DNA of 24,596 nt from Desulfobacteraceae bacterium (GTDB lineage: Bacteria > Desulfobacterota > Desulfobacteria > Desulfobacterales > SURF-7). The notes beneath the pieces were generated by a model. The model was not told the origin of the DNA, did not search any database, and was given only the letters and a program-made list of their open reading frames with translations. This document shows, in pieces, positions 14,747 through 22,317 of the stretch; within the stretch, counting starts at the first letter, position 1; every line of letters starts with the position of its first letter. The stretch spans positions 1 to 24,596 of the forward strand of contig JAUXCK010000004.1 of the NCBI GenBank assembly GCA_030618925.1, in the 5' to 3' direction. A program made the translations under genes and the position numbers.

Positions 14747-16759
14747 TTACGTTGCAGCGGGTTCTTTTATATCCGGTCTTCCCACGGCAGTGGCAGTGAT
14801 TTCCGCATCAATATAGATGACGCTTTCTTCCTGGGCGTCATCATGGGGAAGCTTGTTCACATGCCTTGCAAGGGTTACTTCCACTGCTTTTGCTCCTGCC
14901 CGAATGGCGTGGTTCGTGGCGGTTTCCCGGGCAATACGCTCGGCATAGTCAACGGCAGGCGGGTATGTGTCAAAATCTTTAATGCCGTCTGGATGGTAAA
15001 CACGGTGCAGGCTTCGCCCCATGAGCGGCTTGATGAGGATCCGGACGGTTTGTAAAATTCCACCCGCCACCGCACCCACTGCGCCGGCAACAGCGGCATG
15101 CTCCGGGATCAGCAGCCGGCTGTTCAGCATGTCTGCTACAGAAGGGAAATATGTGTTCACCGGTGCACCGATGGCAATCAGCGGCCGGTTCACCGACACT
15201 GTGATTGACACATTGTTATTTTTTTCCTTTCTGAGCGCCCTGTCCATCAGCAGGGGGTTCCTCGAGTCTTTATGATATTGGTCGAAAATCCCCTCATTGT
15301 AAAGTGCATGGCGTATTATTTCATGCGCGAGCTGAAACTCTACCTGGGATAGAACCTGTTTGCAAAACGCTTCGGACCTTATGCCCAGTTTGTTTGCCCA
15401 CAGGGATGCGCCCAGGTGTGATGCTTTTGATGAGCCGTTTTGATACAGGCCCAACACATTAACCGCATCCGTGGGCGTAAATGCGCTGACAATGACAAGC
15501 CCTCGTTCTATCAGATCGTCTACATATCTCAGAAAAAGAAACGGGTGCTCCTCTTTTTGTGCAAGGTTAAATTCCGATACAGGGCTGTCATTGAGTGACG
15601 TTAGGATGTCATGATGCTTTTGTGTTAAATTTGTTTTTTTAATGGCGGCTGTCGTTTTCTTAAGAAAGAAACGTCCATTGCCGGCAGTAGAATCCGCTGT
15701 ATTGATTTTTATCTGATGCGCAAGGGCGTCGATTGCCTCAGGATATTTGTGAGACAGTGAACAAAGAGGGATGGCGCGTCCGGGTCCGACAATAATATCA
15801 TTCTTATCGTTTGTTGAAATCTCACTGTCCCCGCCAAGGCCCCTGGTCTGGGCGTCCACAGCCTTTACCATCGTTCTGTATCCGCCGACACGGGATCCAC
15901 GACCATTCAGCAGGGGAATTTTGTTTCGAACAGCTGAAATATCTGTTGTGGTCCCACCCATATCAATGACAAAAGCATCCTCCTGATCTGTCAGATATGT
16001 GGCGCCAATCACGCTTGCCGCCGGCCCGGACAATATGGTTTCAACCGGGCGTTCCAGAGCCATGGCTTCATGGACAAGGGAGCCGTCGCCTTTTACGATC
16101 ATCAGCGGCGCATGAATATTGAACCGGGACATGACATCGCGAACAGCTGTGATGGATTCCTGCATCAGCGAGATCAGACGCGCGTTTAATGCCACCGTAA
16201 AAGCACGCAGGGGTGCGTTCAGGTCTGAGGTTAACTCATGTCCGCAGGTCACAGGAAGCCCGGTCAGTTCCTTGACCCGTTTTTTGGCCGTTAACTCATG
16301 TGACGGGTTTCGTACGCCAAAGTACCCTGAAATTCCGAACGCAGAGACATTTGACGCATGTGCCGTAATGGCATCCTTCAGCTGTTTGATATCCAGGGGA
16401 GCCTGTTCATCACCGCGGAGCGTATGTCCGCCATTCAGAAATACAACAGAAAGGCTGGATTGAATTTTTTTAAATTCAGGAAGATCCAGACTATCGCGGT
16501 CATAGCCGAACAACAGGAGACAAACGGAACTGCCGTGACCTTCAACAATTGCATTTGTTGCAAGCGTTGTGGAAAGGGATACGAGACGGATGTCCGCCAC
16601 ATTTTCAGGCAAAACAATATTAATTGCATCTTGAATACCCAGGCACAGATCCTCATGTGTGGTGGCTGATTTTGCTGTTTTAAGGATACTGCCTTGTTCA
16701 TCCATGCACACAGCATCTGTAAATGTCCCGCCGGTATCGATCCCGAGAAGTATCGTCAT
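14747..16759 (-). CDS. Hydantoinase/oxoprolinase-family ATPase (HyuA type)
   Basis: A 670-residue protein of the ASKHA-fold Hydantoinase_A family. Both phosphate-binding motifs are present: GIDTGGTFTD (6-15) and DMGGTTTD (266-273). SGPAAS (244-249) and GLGGDS (307-312) are also there. A C-terminal FTPTDAVNVLG segment is common in this family. Length is near the usual 680-700. Its ATG (16759) directly follows the TAG of the corrinoid gene (16762-16760) with no gap, so the two are tightly coupled. True hydantoinases pair with a HyuB subunit, absent here. The corrinoid partner suggests an ATP-driven role in keeping the cobalt centre active, as the ASKHA domain does in known corrinoid activators (inference). 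Confidence 0.88.
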   Translation of the reverse strand: MTILLGIDTGGTFTDAVCMDEQGSILKTAKSATTHEDLCLGIQDAINIVLPENVADIRLVSLSTTLATNAIVEGHGSSVCLLLFGYDRDSLDLPEFKKIQSSLSVVFLNGGHTLRGDEQAPLDIKQLKDAITAHASNVSAFGISGYFGVRNPSHELTAKKRVKELTGLPVTCGHELTSDLNAPLRAFTVALNARLISLMQESITAVRDVMSRFNIHAPLMIVKGDGSLVHEAMALERPVETILSGPAASVIGATYLTDQEDAFVIDMGGTTTDISAVRNKIPLLNGRGSRVGGYRTMVKAVDAQTRGLGGDSEISTNDKNDIIVGPGRAIPLCSLSHKYPEAIDALAHQIKINTADSTAGNGRFFLKKTTAAIKKTNLTQKHHDILTSLNDSPVSEFNLAQKEEHPFLFLRYVDDLIERGLVIVSAFTPTDAVNVLGLYQNGSSKASHLGASLWANKLGIRSEAFCKQVLSQVEFQLAHEIIRHALYNEGIFDQYHKDSRNPLLMDRALRKEKNNNVSITVSVNRPLIAIGAPVNTYFPSVADMLNSRLLIPEHAAVAGAVGAVAGGILQTVRILIKPLMGRSLHRVYHPDGIKDFDTYPPAVDYAERIARETATNHAIRAGAKAVEVTLARHVNKLPHDDAQEESVIYIDAEITATAVGRPDIKEPAAT

Positions 16760-17410
16760 CTATCGACCCTGTTTCATGGATTTTGCAAGTTTTTCAAAAA
16801 TTCTAACGGCTTTAACAGCATCTTCGCCATAGGCATCCACACGCATTTCATCGGCAAGCTGCTGTGAACAGCAGGCACCGCCGATGGCAAGCCTGATTTT
16901 ATCCCTCAATCCGGCCTCGGCGAGTGCGTCCACAAGGTCCTTGATGGCACCGACCATTGTGGTGAGCAAAACAGAAAGTGCGATTAAATTTGATCCCGAA
17001 GACTTTACCGCTTCAATGATCTGGTCTTCATGGCAGTCCACGCCAAGATCAATTGTTTTAAAACCAGAGGCCGTGAGCATGGTCCCCACGATATTTTTTC
17101 CAATATCATGAATGTCGCCTTTTGCCGTGGCAAGAATCACAGTTCCTTTTTTTCCCATCTGGCGCATATCAAATTTATTTTCGAGAAGCGCCATGCCTTC
17201 TTTCATCATCTCTCCGGACAAGACAAGGTCTGCCAGGTAATATTCCCCCATCTCAAATTGTTTTCCGACCTGCGTCATGCCGCCGCTCATTCCTTCCACG
17301 ATTTCCCAGGCCGGGATCCCTTCATCCAGGCATTTTTGGACAACATTCTGAATCTGGTCGATATCCAGCTCGACAAGTGTTTTTTCTACCTGCATAACAG
17401 ATGCTTTCAT
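16760..17410 (-). CDS. Corrinoid (cobalamin-binding) methyl-transfer protein
   Basis: A 216-residue methyltransferase corrinoid carrier of the MtaC/MtbC/MttC type. It has an N-terminal helical cap (about 1-88), then a B12-binding Rossmann domain with DIHDIG (99-104), whose His101 is the lower cobalt ligand. SVLLT (146-150) and IGGA (176-179) bind the nucleotide tail. The start at 17410 was chosen over the far upstream frame start because GGGGGAT lies about 7 nt before it and the protein then matches family length. It shuttles a methyl group from a substrate-specific methyltransferase to a folate-dependent one; neither gene is in the window. The next gene is the coupled HyuA-type ATPase. Confidence 0.92.
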   Translation of the reverse strand: MKASVMQVEKTLVELDIDQIQNVVQKCLDEGIPAWEIVEGMSGGMTQVGKQFEMGEYYLADLVLSGEMMKEGMALLENKFDMRQMGKKGTVILATAKGDIHDIGKNIVGTMLTASGFKTIDLGVDCHEDQIIEAVKSSGSNLIALSVLLTTMVGAIKDLVDALAEAGLRDKIRLAIGGACCSQQLADEMRVDAYGEDAVKAVRIFEKLAKSMKQGR

Positions 17411-17680
17411 TCTGGATCCCCCTTTTGTTATAACGTTTCTCGAACTGGCCAACAAATAGCAGAAATCCATATGAACGGAAAGGAAAAACCGGCACGAACA
17501 CCACCTCCTTGACATTCCAATATTTTGAATATACATAACTTGATCATCTCGCAATAAGCCATAACCCCTGTATCCCATCATTAAAGGGTGTGTGCTTGTC
17601 CGGTTCAACATTGCGGTAAGTCTATGTTGCCTTGGCCCTCTAAGGGGCTGAATAGAAAACAATAACCAAAGGAGATTACC

Positions 17681-18751
17681 ATGAAATTTTCAAGAATTTT
17701 TACCAGAATTCTTATAGGCCTTGCTGTGGTGCTGGTGGTCATCGGTTTATTTGTGCTCAAAACTTTCAAGGATGCAGGACAATTTAAGACCATTAAATCA
17801 CATTGTGACTGCCAATGCACGCCTGTGGATGGGATTGTGGGCCCGGAGGATATTACCATTGATCCGGAGACGAAGATTGCGTTCGTATCTTCTGATGACA
17901 GAAGGGCGTCTGAACGCGGGGACAGCGTTCAGGGGGCCATATATGCCTATTCCCTTAACCCTTCTTCACCCTTTTTAACCAACCTCACCACGGATCTCCC
18001 CTTTGCCTTTCACCCGCACGGAATCACCCTTTATCAATCAGAAGAGGGCAGGAAATACCTTTCTGTGATCAATCATCGCGATAATGATCATTTTATCGAG
18101 ATTTTCGAATTTACGAATATGAAGTTGAATCACCTTGAATCAATAAACGGGCCGCTCATGACAAGCCCTAATGATATCATTTCCGTGGGGCCAAGGCAGT
18201 TTTATGTGACAAATGATCATGGGGCCGTTTCTTCACGGGGAAGGAAAGTGGAAGAATATCTCCAGCTCGCCAATTCATACGTGTTATACTATGATGGCTC
18301 AGAATTCAGGAAGGCTGCCGGAGATATCGCATATGCCAATGGCATTGCCATCAGCCCGGATGGCCGTATTGTGTATGTGGCAGCAGTCGTGGGCCGCTAT
18401 ATCAGGGTCTTTGAACGCGACGGGAAAACCGGCATCCTGACACACAGACAGGACATTGACCTTGGAACAGGCGTTGACAATATCGAAATTGATGAACAGG
18501 GAACCCTCTGGGTCGGATCCCATCCCCAGATGCTCACTTTTGTAAAGCACAGTGGGGATGCGTCGGTACTTTCACCGTCACAGGTGTTAAAGATTTCATC
18601 AGACAGTGACGGCACCTACAACATAAAGGAAGTTTATCTGAATACCGGTGAGGAAATTTCCGCCTCTTCCGTGGCGGCAGTATACCGGAACAGGATGCTG
18701 ATCGGTGCTGTTTTTGACGATCATTTTCTGGACTGCACATTTTCAGAGTGA
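17681..18751 (+). CDS. Paraoxonase/arylesterase-like lactonase (PON family)
   Basis: A 356-residue six-bladed propeller protein strikingly like animal PON1. Expected calcium ligands are present: E56-D57 (GPED), N164 (PND), N220 (ANGIAISPDG) and D266-N267 (VDNI). The catalytic His dyad corresponds to H113 (HPHG) and H132 (INHR). The end SSVAAVYRNRMLIGAVF...LDCTF parallels the PON C-terminus. Cys352 and a cysteine near residues 42-46 could form the family's terminal disulfide. An uncleaved N-terminal hydrophobic anchor (about 10-27) places it outside the cytoplasmic membrane. A perfect AAAGGAG site precedes the ATG. The UbiA gene follows after 16 nt. Lactone hydrolysis is the likely activity; the substrate is unknown. 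Confidence 0.92.
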   Translation: MKFSRIFTRILIGLAVVLVVIGLFVLKTFKDAGQFKTIKSHCDCQCTPVDGIVGPEDITIDPETKIAFVSSDDRRASERGDSVQGAIYAYSLNPSSPFLTNLTTDLPFAFHPHGITLYQSEEGRKYLSVINHRDNDHFIEIFEFTNMKLNHLESINGPLMTSPNDIISVGPRQFYVTNDHGAVSSRGRKVEEYLQLANSYVLYYDGSEFRKAAGDIAYANGIAISPDGRIVYVAAVVGRYIRVFERDGKTGILTHRQDIDLGTGVDNIEIDEQGTLWVGSHPQMLTFVKHSGDASVLSPSQVLKISSDSDGTYNIKEVYLNTGEEISASSVAAVYRNRMLIGAVFDDHFLDCTFSE

Positions 18752-18767
18752 GGACAAGGGAGGACAT

Positions 18768-19670
18768 GTGTCGGAAAAAAATAAAGCAGCGATATTCGGC
18801 CCCATGCGATTGCCGTTTTTAGTGCTGAATCCGGTCTGTGTTTTGCTGGGCACAGCATCCGCTTACTGGGTTGGAAAAGAATTAAACCTGTTTCATCTGG
18901 CATTAATATTTATAGGGGCGATATCAACGCACATCAGCGTAAATGCGCTAAATGAATATGACGATTATAAAAGCGGTCTGGATTTTAAGACCCAACCGAC
19001 ACCTTTCAGCGGGGGCAGCGGGACGCTTCCCCGGCATCCTGAAATGGAAAAAACAGCCTTGTTTACCGGGCTGGTCGCCCTGGGGATATCCGTTCTGATC
19101 GGCGTTTATTTTTTAATTGTCCGGGGAATCTGGCTTCTTCCCCTGGGGGGGCTGGGTGTGATCATCATCCTCACGTATACCCGATGGCTGACACGGAATC
19201 CCATTGCATGCCTTATTTCGCCTGGATTGGGATTCGGCACCTTAATGGTCATGGGGTCGTATTTCGCGCTCACCGGCTCTTATTCCTGGACTGCTTTTTT
19301 CGCATCGCTTGTGCCCTTCTTCCTGGTCAATAACCTGCTGCTTCTGAACCAGTTTCCGGATATGGAAGCGGATGAGGGAATCGGCAGGCAGCATCTGATT
19401 ATTGCATACGGAAAAACAATGGGGGTGAAAGTCTACGGGGTGTTCCTGGTCGGTGCGTTTGCATCAATAATACTTGGGTTTCTACTGGGCCTGCTCCCCC
19501 TGGGAAGCCTGCTGGGGTTGATGATGATCCCTCTCGCCATACCGACATACATAGGCATTGCCCGGCATATGGATGATATTCCAAAACTGCTGCCGTTTAT
19601 GGGCAGGAATGTGGCGTTAAATATCCTGACGCCATTGCTCATGGCCGTGGGCATGTTCATCACTGCCTGA
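18768..19670 (+). CDS. UbiA-family prenyltransferase, MenA-like
   Basis: A 300-residue, roughly nine-helix membrane enzyme that attaches a polyprenyl chain to an aromatic or similar acceptor. The first Asp-rich motif is NALNEYDDYKSGLD (59-72), and the second is NQFPDMEADE, resembling MenA. The GTG start at 18768 is chosen because GGGAGGA lies just upstream (18758-18764) and the upstream extension overlaps the PON gene. It follows the PON gene by 16 nt, suggesting one transcript. 1,4-dihydroxy-2-naphthoate prenyltransferase is the closest guess, but other acceptors are possible. A MenB/BadI-like gene lies convergent 21 nt away. Confidence 0.85.
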   Translation: MSEKNKAAIFGPMRLPFLVLNPVCVLLGTASAYWVGKELNLFHLALIFIGAISTHISVNALNEYDDYKSGLDFKTQPTPFSGGSGTLPRHPEMEKTALFTGLVALGISVLIGVYFLIVRGIWLLPLGGLGVIIILTYTRWLTRNPIACLISPGLGFGTLMVMGSYFALTGSYSWTAFFASLVPFFLVNNLLLLNQFPDMEADEGIGRQHLIIAYGKTMGVKVYGVFLVGAFASIILGFLLGLLPLGSLLGLMMIPLAIPTYIGIARHMDDIPKLLPFMGRNVALNILTPLLMAVGMFITA

Positions 19671-19691
19671 AAATTGTCTTTTTCGACACGC

Positions 19692-20486
19692 TTACGATCT
19701 GAATTTCGAAAAATCAGGGTCTCTCTTTTCCATAAAGGCTCTGGTCCCTTCAACCGATTCTTCTGTATCATAAAACAGGCTCAGACCGCCGATCCCCAGA
19801 TTTGTAATGCCTGCCACCCCATCTGTTTCAGCATGAAAGGCAAATTTGAGCATTTTCAACGCCGTTGGACTTTTCTTCAGGAGTTCATCACACCATTTGT
19901 TGACTTCCTCATCAAGCTGTTCATGCGGAACGACGGTATTCACCAGACCCATGTCAAGGGCTTCCTGTGCCGAGTATCTGCGGCATAGAAACCAAATTTC
20001 CTTGGCCTTCTTCATGCCCACCGCCCGGACCAGATCACCCGTGCCATATCCGGGATCAAAACTGCCGACCCGGGGTCCGGCCTGACCGAATTGTGCTGTT
20101 TCAGAGGCAATCGATAAATCGCACACCACGTGGAATACATGCCCGCCGCCTATGGCGTACCCGTTTATCCTGGCGATCACCGGTTTGGGTATGGTTCGAA
20201 TCAGCCTGCTGACCTGCTGCCAGCCAACTTCAAGGGGCAGCGCGGCGATGGTGCCCGCATATCCGCCCAGGTCACGGATGGACTGGTCTCCGCCGGTGCA
20301 AAAGGCTTTGTCACCCATACCGGTAAAAACAACCACACCCACCCCATTGTCACTCCAGGCATCTGTAAAGGCCTGGGTTAACTCATAAACGGTCGTCGGT
20401 GTGCAGGCATTGTATTTTTCCGGCCGGTTGATTGTTATTCTGGCCACACCATCCCCTTTTTCATAAATAATTTCTTTGAACTTCAT
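19692..20486 (-). CDS. Crotonase-family enzyme, BadI/MenB type
   Basis: A 264-residue crotonase-fold CoA enzyme. The ATG at 20486 is preferred to the adjacent GTG at 20489 because AGGAGG is better spaced. Motifs: AFCTGGDQS (oxyanion hole), GYAIGGGH, and GPRVGSFDPGYGTG with the catalytic Asp (D144). Two subfamilies fit. BadI (2-ketocyclohexanecarboxyl-CoA hydrolase) shares the N-terminus, PKPVIARINGYAIGGG and YDTEES.EG. MenB (dihydroxynaphthoyl-CoA synthase) shares GGGHV..VCDL, GPRVGSFD and LVNTVVP. The downstream acyl-CoA dehydrogenase partner favours a degradative role; the MenA-like neighbour favours menaquinone. Not resolved here. Confidence 0.85.
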   Translation of the reverse strand: MKFKEIIYEKGDGVARITINRPEKYNACTPTTVYELTQAFTDAWSDNGVGVVVFTGMGDKAFCTGGDQSIRDLGGYAGTIAALPLEVGWQQVSRLIRTIPKPVIARINGYAIGGGHVFHVVCDLSIASETAQFGQAGPRVGSFDPGYGTGDLVRAVGMKKAKEIWFLCRRYSAQEALDMGLVNTVVPHEQLDEEVNKWCDELLKKSPTALKMLKFAFHAETDGVAGITNLGIGGLSLFYDTEESVEGTRAFMEKRDPDFSKFRS

Positions 20487-20540
20487 CACCCCTCCTGACC
20501 CGGATTTGCCGGAACCAAACAGGTATTTTTTAAAAACGAA

Positions 20541-20630
20541 TGTTGAATATCGAATGCCGAAGGGAGGATTCGCTTCGCTCGATCATTTTAAGCAGAATAA
20601 AAGAAATCCTCTCCTTGATTTTCTGCGGTT
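20541..20630. repeat. Degenerate intergenic inverted-repeat element
   Basis: TGTTGAATATCGAATGCCGA leads into arm AAGGGAGGATT (20560-20570), followed by CGCTTCGCTCGATC. The opposing arm is AATCCTCTCCTT (20605-20616), with one bulge, then TTTTCTGCGGTTC. The look is of a dispersed noncoding repeat of the TTGAATATCGAAT kind seen in this bacterial group (from memory, unverified). It lies between the two CoA-enzyme genes. Confidence 0.45.
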
Positions 20631-20673
20631 CATCATATCTATTATTCTCTCTGCCACAAATCACAAATTCAGG

Positions 20674-21816
20674 CTAAATATTCAGCCGGCGGGCAATCAG
20701 TTCCTTCATGATTTCATTTGCCCCGCCGTATATGCGCTGGACGCGTGCATCAACAAAGTGGCGTGAAATAGGGTATTCCTTCATATATCCGTACCCGCCG
20801 AAGAATTGCAGACACCGATCAGCCACTTCAAACTGCATGTCAGTCATCCAATACTTGGCCATGCTGACTTCTTTGACAAGGTCTTCACCAGCCATATGCC
20901 TTGGAATCAGATCATCCAGAAAAGATTGCGCCAGCTGGATTTTTGTGGCGATCTCCGCCAGGCTGAATCGTGTATTCTGGAACTGGCCGATGGTTTTCCC
21001 AAAAGCCCTGCGTTCCTTAACATGTTCAAGGGTTAAATCCAAGGCGCCTTTTGCCGATGCAAACGCTCCGATGGCAATGACCAGGCGCTCCTGCTGCAGA
21101 TTCTGCATGAGGTATTTAAATCCGCTCCCTTCGGCTCCCAGGAGATTGCTCGCCGGCACACGGCAGTTGTCAAAAAAAAGCTCAGAGGTGTCCTGGGCAT
21201 GCAGCCCGATTTTTTCAAGTTTGCGCCCTTTTCGATATCCTTCTCTGTCAGATTCTATCACCAGCAGACTGATGCCGTCATGAGGGCGTTCCGTGTCTGA
21301 TGTGCGAACCGCTGCCACACACAAATCAGCCAGTTGTCCGTTGCTGAGAAATGTTTTTGACCCATTCACAATGTATTGGTCTCCATTTCGAACGGCAGTT
21401 GTGCTGAGCTGTGCCAGATCCGATCCCACCGCAGGCTCTGTCATGGCGATTGCCAATATGGATTCTCCGGTGATGCATTTTGGAAGCCACCTTTCTTTTT
21501 GTTCCTCAATTGCATACTTCTCAATATAGGGATAAATAATATCGCTGTGTGTGGGCCAGAATACGCCCTGGAGTGAGTGATAATACAGCTCTTCAATGAT
21601 AATGACCGAATAGAGAAAGTCACCCCCGGCCCCGCCATGCTTTTCCTCGGCAGTCGGACACAACCAGCCATGCTTTCCGGCTTCCAGCCACACTTCCTTA
21701 GGCAGAACACCAGCCGCCTCCCATTGGTCATAATGAGGGATAAGTTTGTCTTTTAGATATTTCCGAAACGATGCCCTGAAAATCTTGTGTTCTGTCTTAA
21801 AAATGACCCGTTTCAT
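20674..21816 (-). CDS. Acyl-CoA dehydrogenase, long-chain (LCAD) type
   Basis: A 380-residue FAD flavoprotein oxidising an acyl-CoA at the alpha-beta position. The start at 21816 was chosen for its AGGAG site 7 nt upstream and full family alignment. FAD/substrate signature AIAMTEPAVGSD (122-133) and RRAFGK (269-274) are present. The catalytic base is probably Glu243 (QQERL), as in LCAD and isovaleryl-CoA dehydrogenase; the MCAD position is Gly364 (IYGG). The end GGYGYMKEYPI...IYGGANEIMKELIARR closely follows LCAD. The BadI/MenB-like gene lies 187 nt downstream on the same strand. Actual chain length cannot be told. Confidence 0.92.
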   Translation of the reverse strand: MKRVIFKTEHKIFRASFRKYLKDKLIPHYDQWEAAGVLPKEVWLEAGKHGWLCPTAEEKHGGAGGDFLYSVIIIEELYYHSLQGVFWPTHSDIIYPYIEKYAIEEQKERWLPKCITGESILAIAMTEPAVGSDLAQLSTTAVRNGDQYIVNGSKTFLSNGQLADLCVAAVRTSDTERPHDGISLLVIESDREGYRKGRKLEKIGLHAQDTSELFFDNCRVPASNLLGAEGSGFKYLMQNLQQERLVIAIGAFASAKGALDLTLEHVKERRAFGKTIGQFQNTRFSLAEIATKIQLAQSFLDDLIPRHMAGEDLVKEVSMAKYWMTDMQFEVADRCLQFFGGYGYMKEYPISRHFVDARVQRIYGGANEIMKELIARRLNI

Positions 21817-21846
21817 GCCGGTCTCCTGGGAGGTCGAAATTGTTTT

Positions 21847-21861
21847 GTCTGTCAGATAGAC
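21847..21861. promoter_or_regulatory. Candidate operator before the acyl-CoA dehydrogenase
   Basis: GTCTGTCAGATAGAC is a 15-nt imperfect palindrome (12 of 14 non-central positions symmetric), 31 nt upstream of the dehydrogenase start. The placement suits a TetR-type fatty-acid regulator, but no such gene is in the window. Confidence 0.3.
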
Positions 21862-21926
21862 ATGACATGGTTGCAAATTTCATGAAGTACGGTATCATCA
21901 GTTGGTGTAGTTTACAAATATTAATA

Positions 21927-21983
21927 ACTCAAGTTTCGCACCCCAAAACTCGACAAAACATGTAAGCTGCAAGGATGGGGTTT
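21927..21983 (-). repeat. Dispersed intergenic repeat, copy 2
   Basis: The reverse complement of this unit matches 6768-6824 at 54 of 57 positions. Its outer end ACTCAAGTTTCGCACCCC (21927-21944) is a perfect inverted match to copy 3 at 22205-22222. Confidence 0.9.
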
Positions 21984-22170
21984 ATTTTTTTGGTGCAAAA
22001 TATGATACTGAGGCTTCGATAACGGCACCAACCGTTTAAATTTGACCTGAGCTTAATATCTCCTAAATGATTCAGTGGGTTATTCCTTCTTTGTGCCTGT
22101 TCTTGGGGCGCATCATGAATTTAAGTTTACAGAGTACGTTCTTATTATTTTGCTTAAAAAAAATGAAACG

Positions 22171-22222
22171 CCATCCTTGCCAGACAACTGATTGCGTTCA
22201 CCAAGGGGTGCGAAACTTGAGT
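22171..22222 (+). repeat. Dispersed intergenic repeat, copy 3 (divergent centre)
   Basis: CCATCCTTGC (22171-22180) and GGGGTGCGAAACTTGAGT (22205-22222) match copies 1 and 2 at exactly the same spacing. The 24 nt between them (22181-22204) are unrelated: only about 5 of 24 positions agree with copy 2. Confidence 0.8.
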
Positions 22223-22317
22223 ATATAAGAATAAAGACATCTCTTCTCAGACGGGAAATGATACCTCGAAATATCCACGCATCAAGGCTGCAATCCTTCA
22301 AATGGCCTTCAAGCACT

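Larger units (their letters stand above)
21817..22317. other. Gene-free 500-nt stretch between two minus-strand genes
   Basis: No credible coding region was found. It holds the dehydrogenase upstream region with a possible operator (21847-21861), repeat copy 2 (21927-21983, inverted), an AT-rich unit of about 187 nt with no recognised signal, and repeat copy 3 (22171-22222). It also contains the sequence just past the stop of the large exported protein. Short open frames here lack ribosome sites and overlap the repeats. Confidence 0.7.

Noticed and set aside
17411..17680. Cobalamin riboswitch ahead of the corrinoid gene
   Set aside because: No B12-box-like conserved core was found on the minus strand in this interval.
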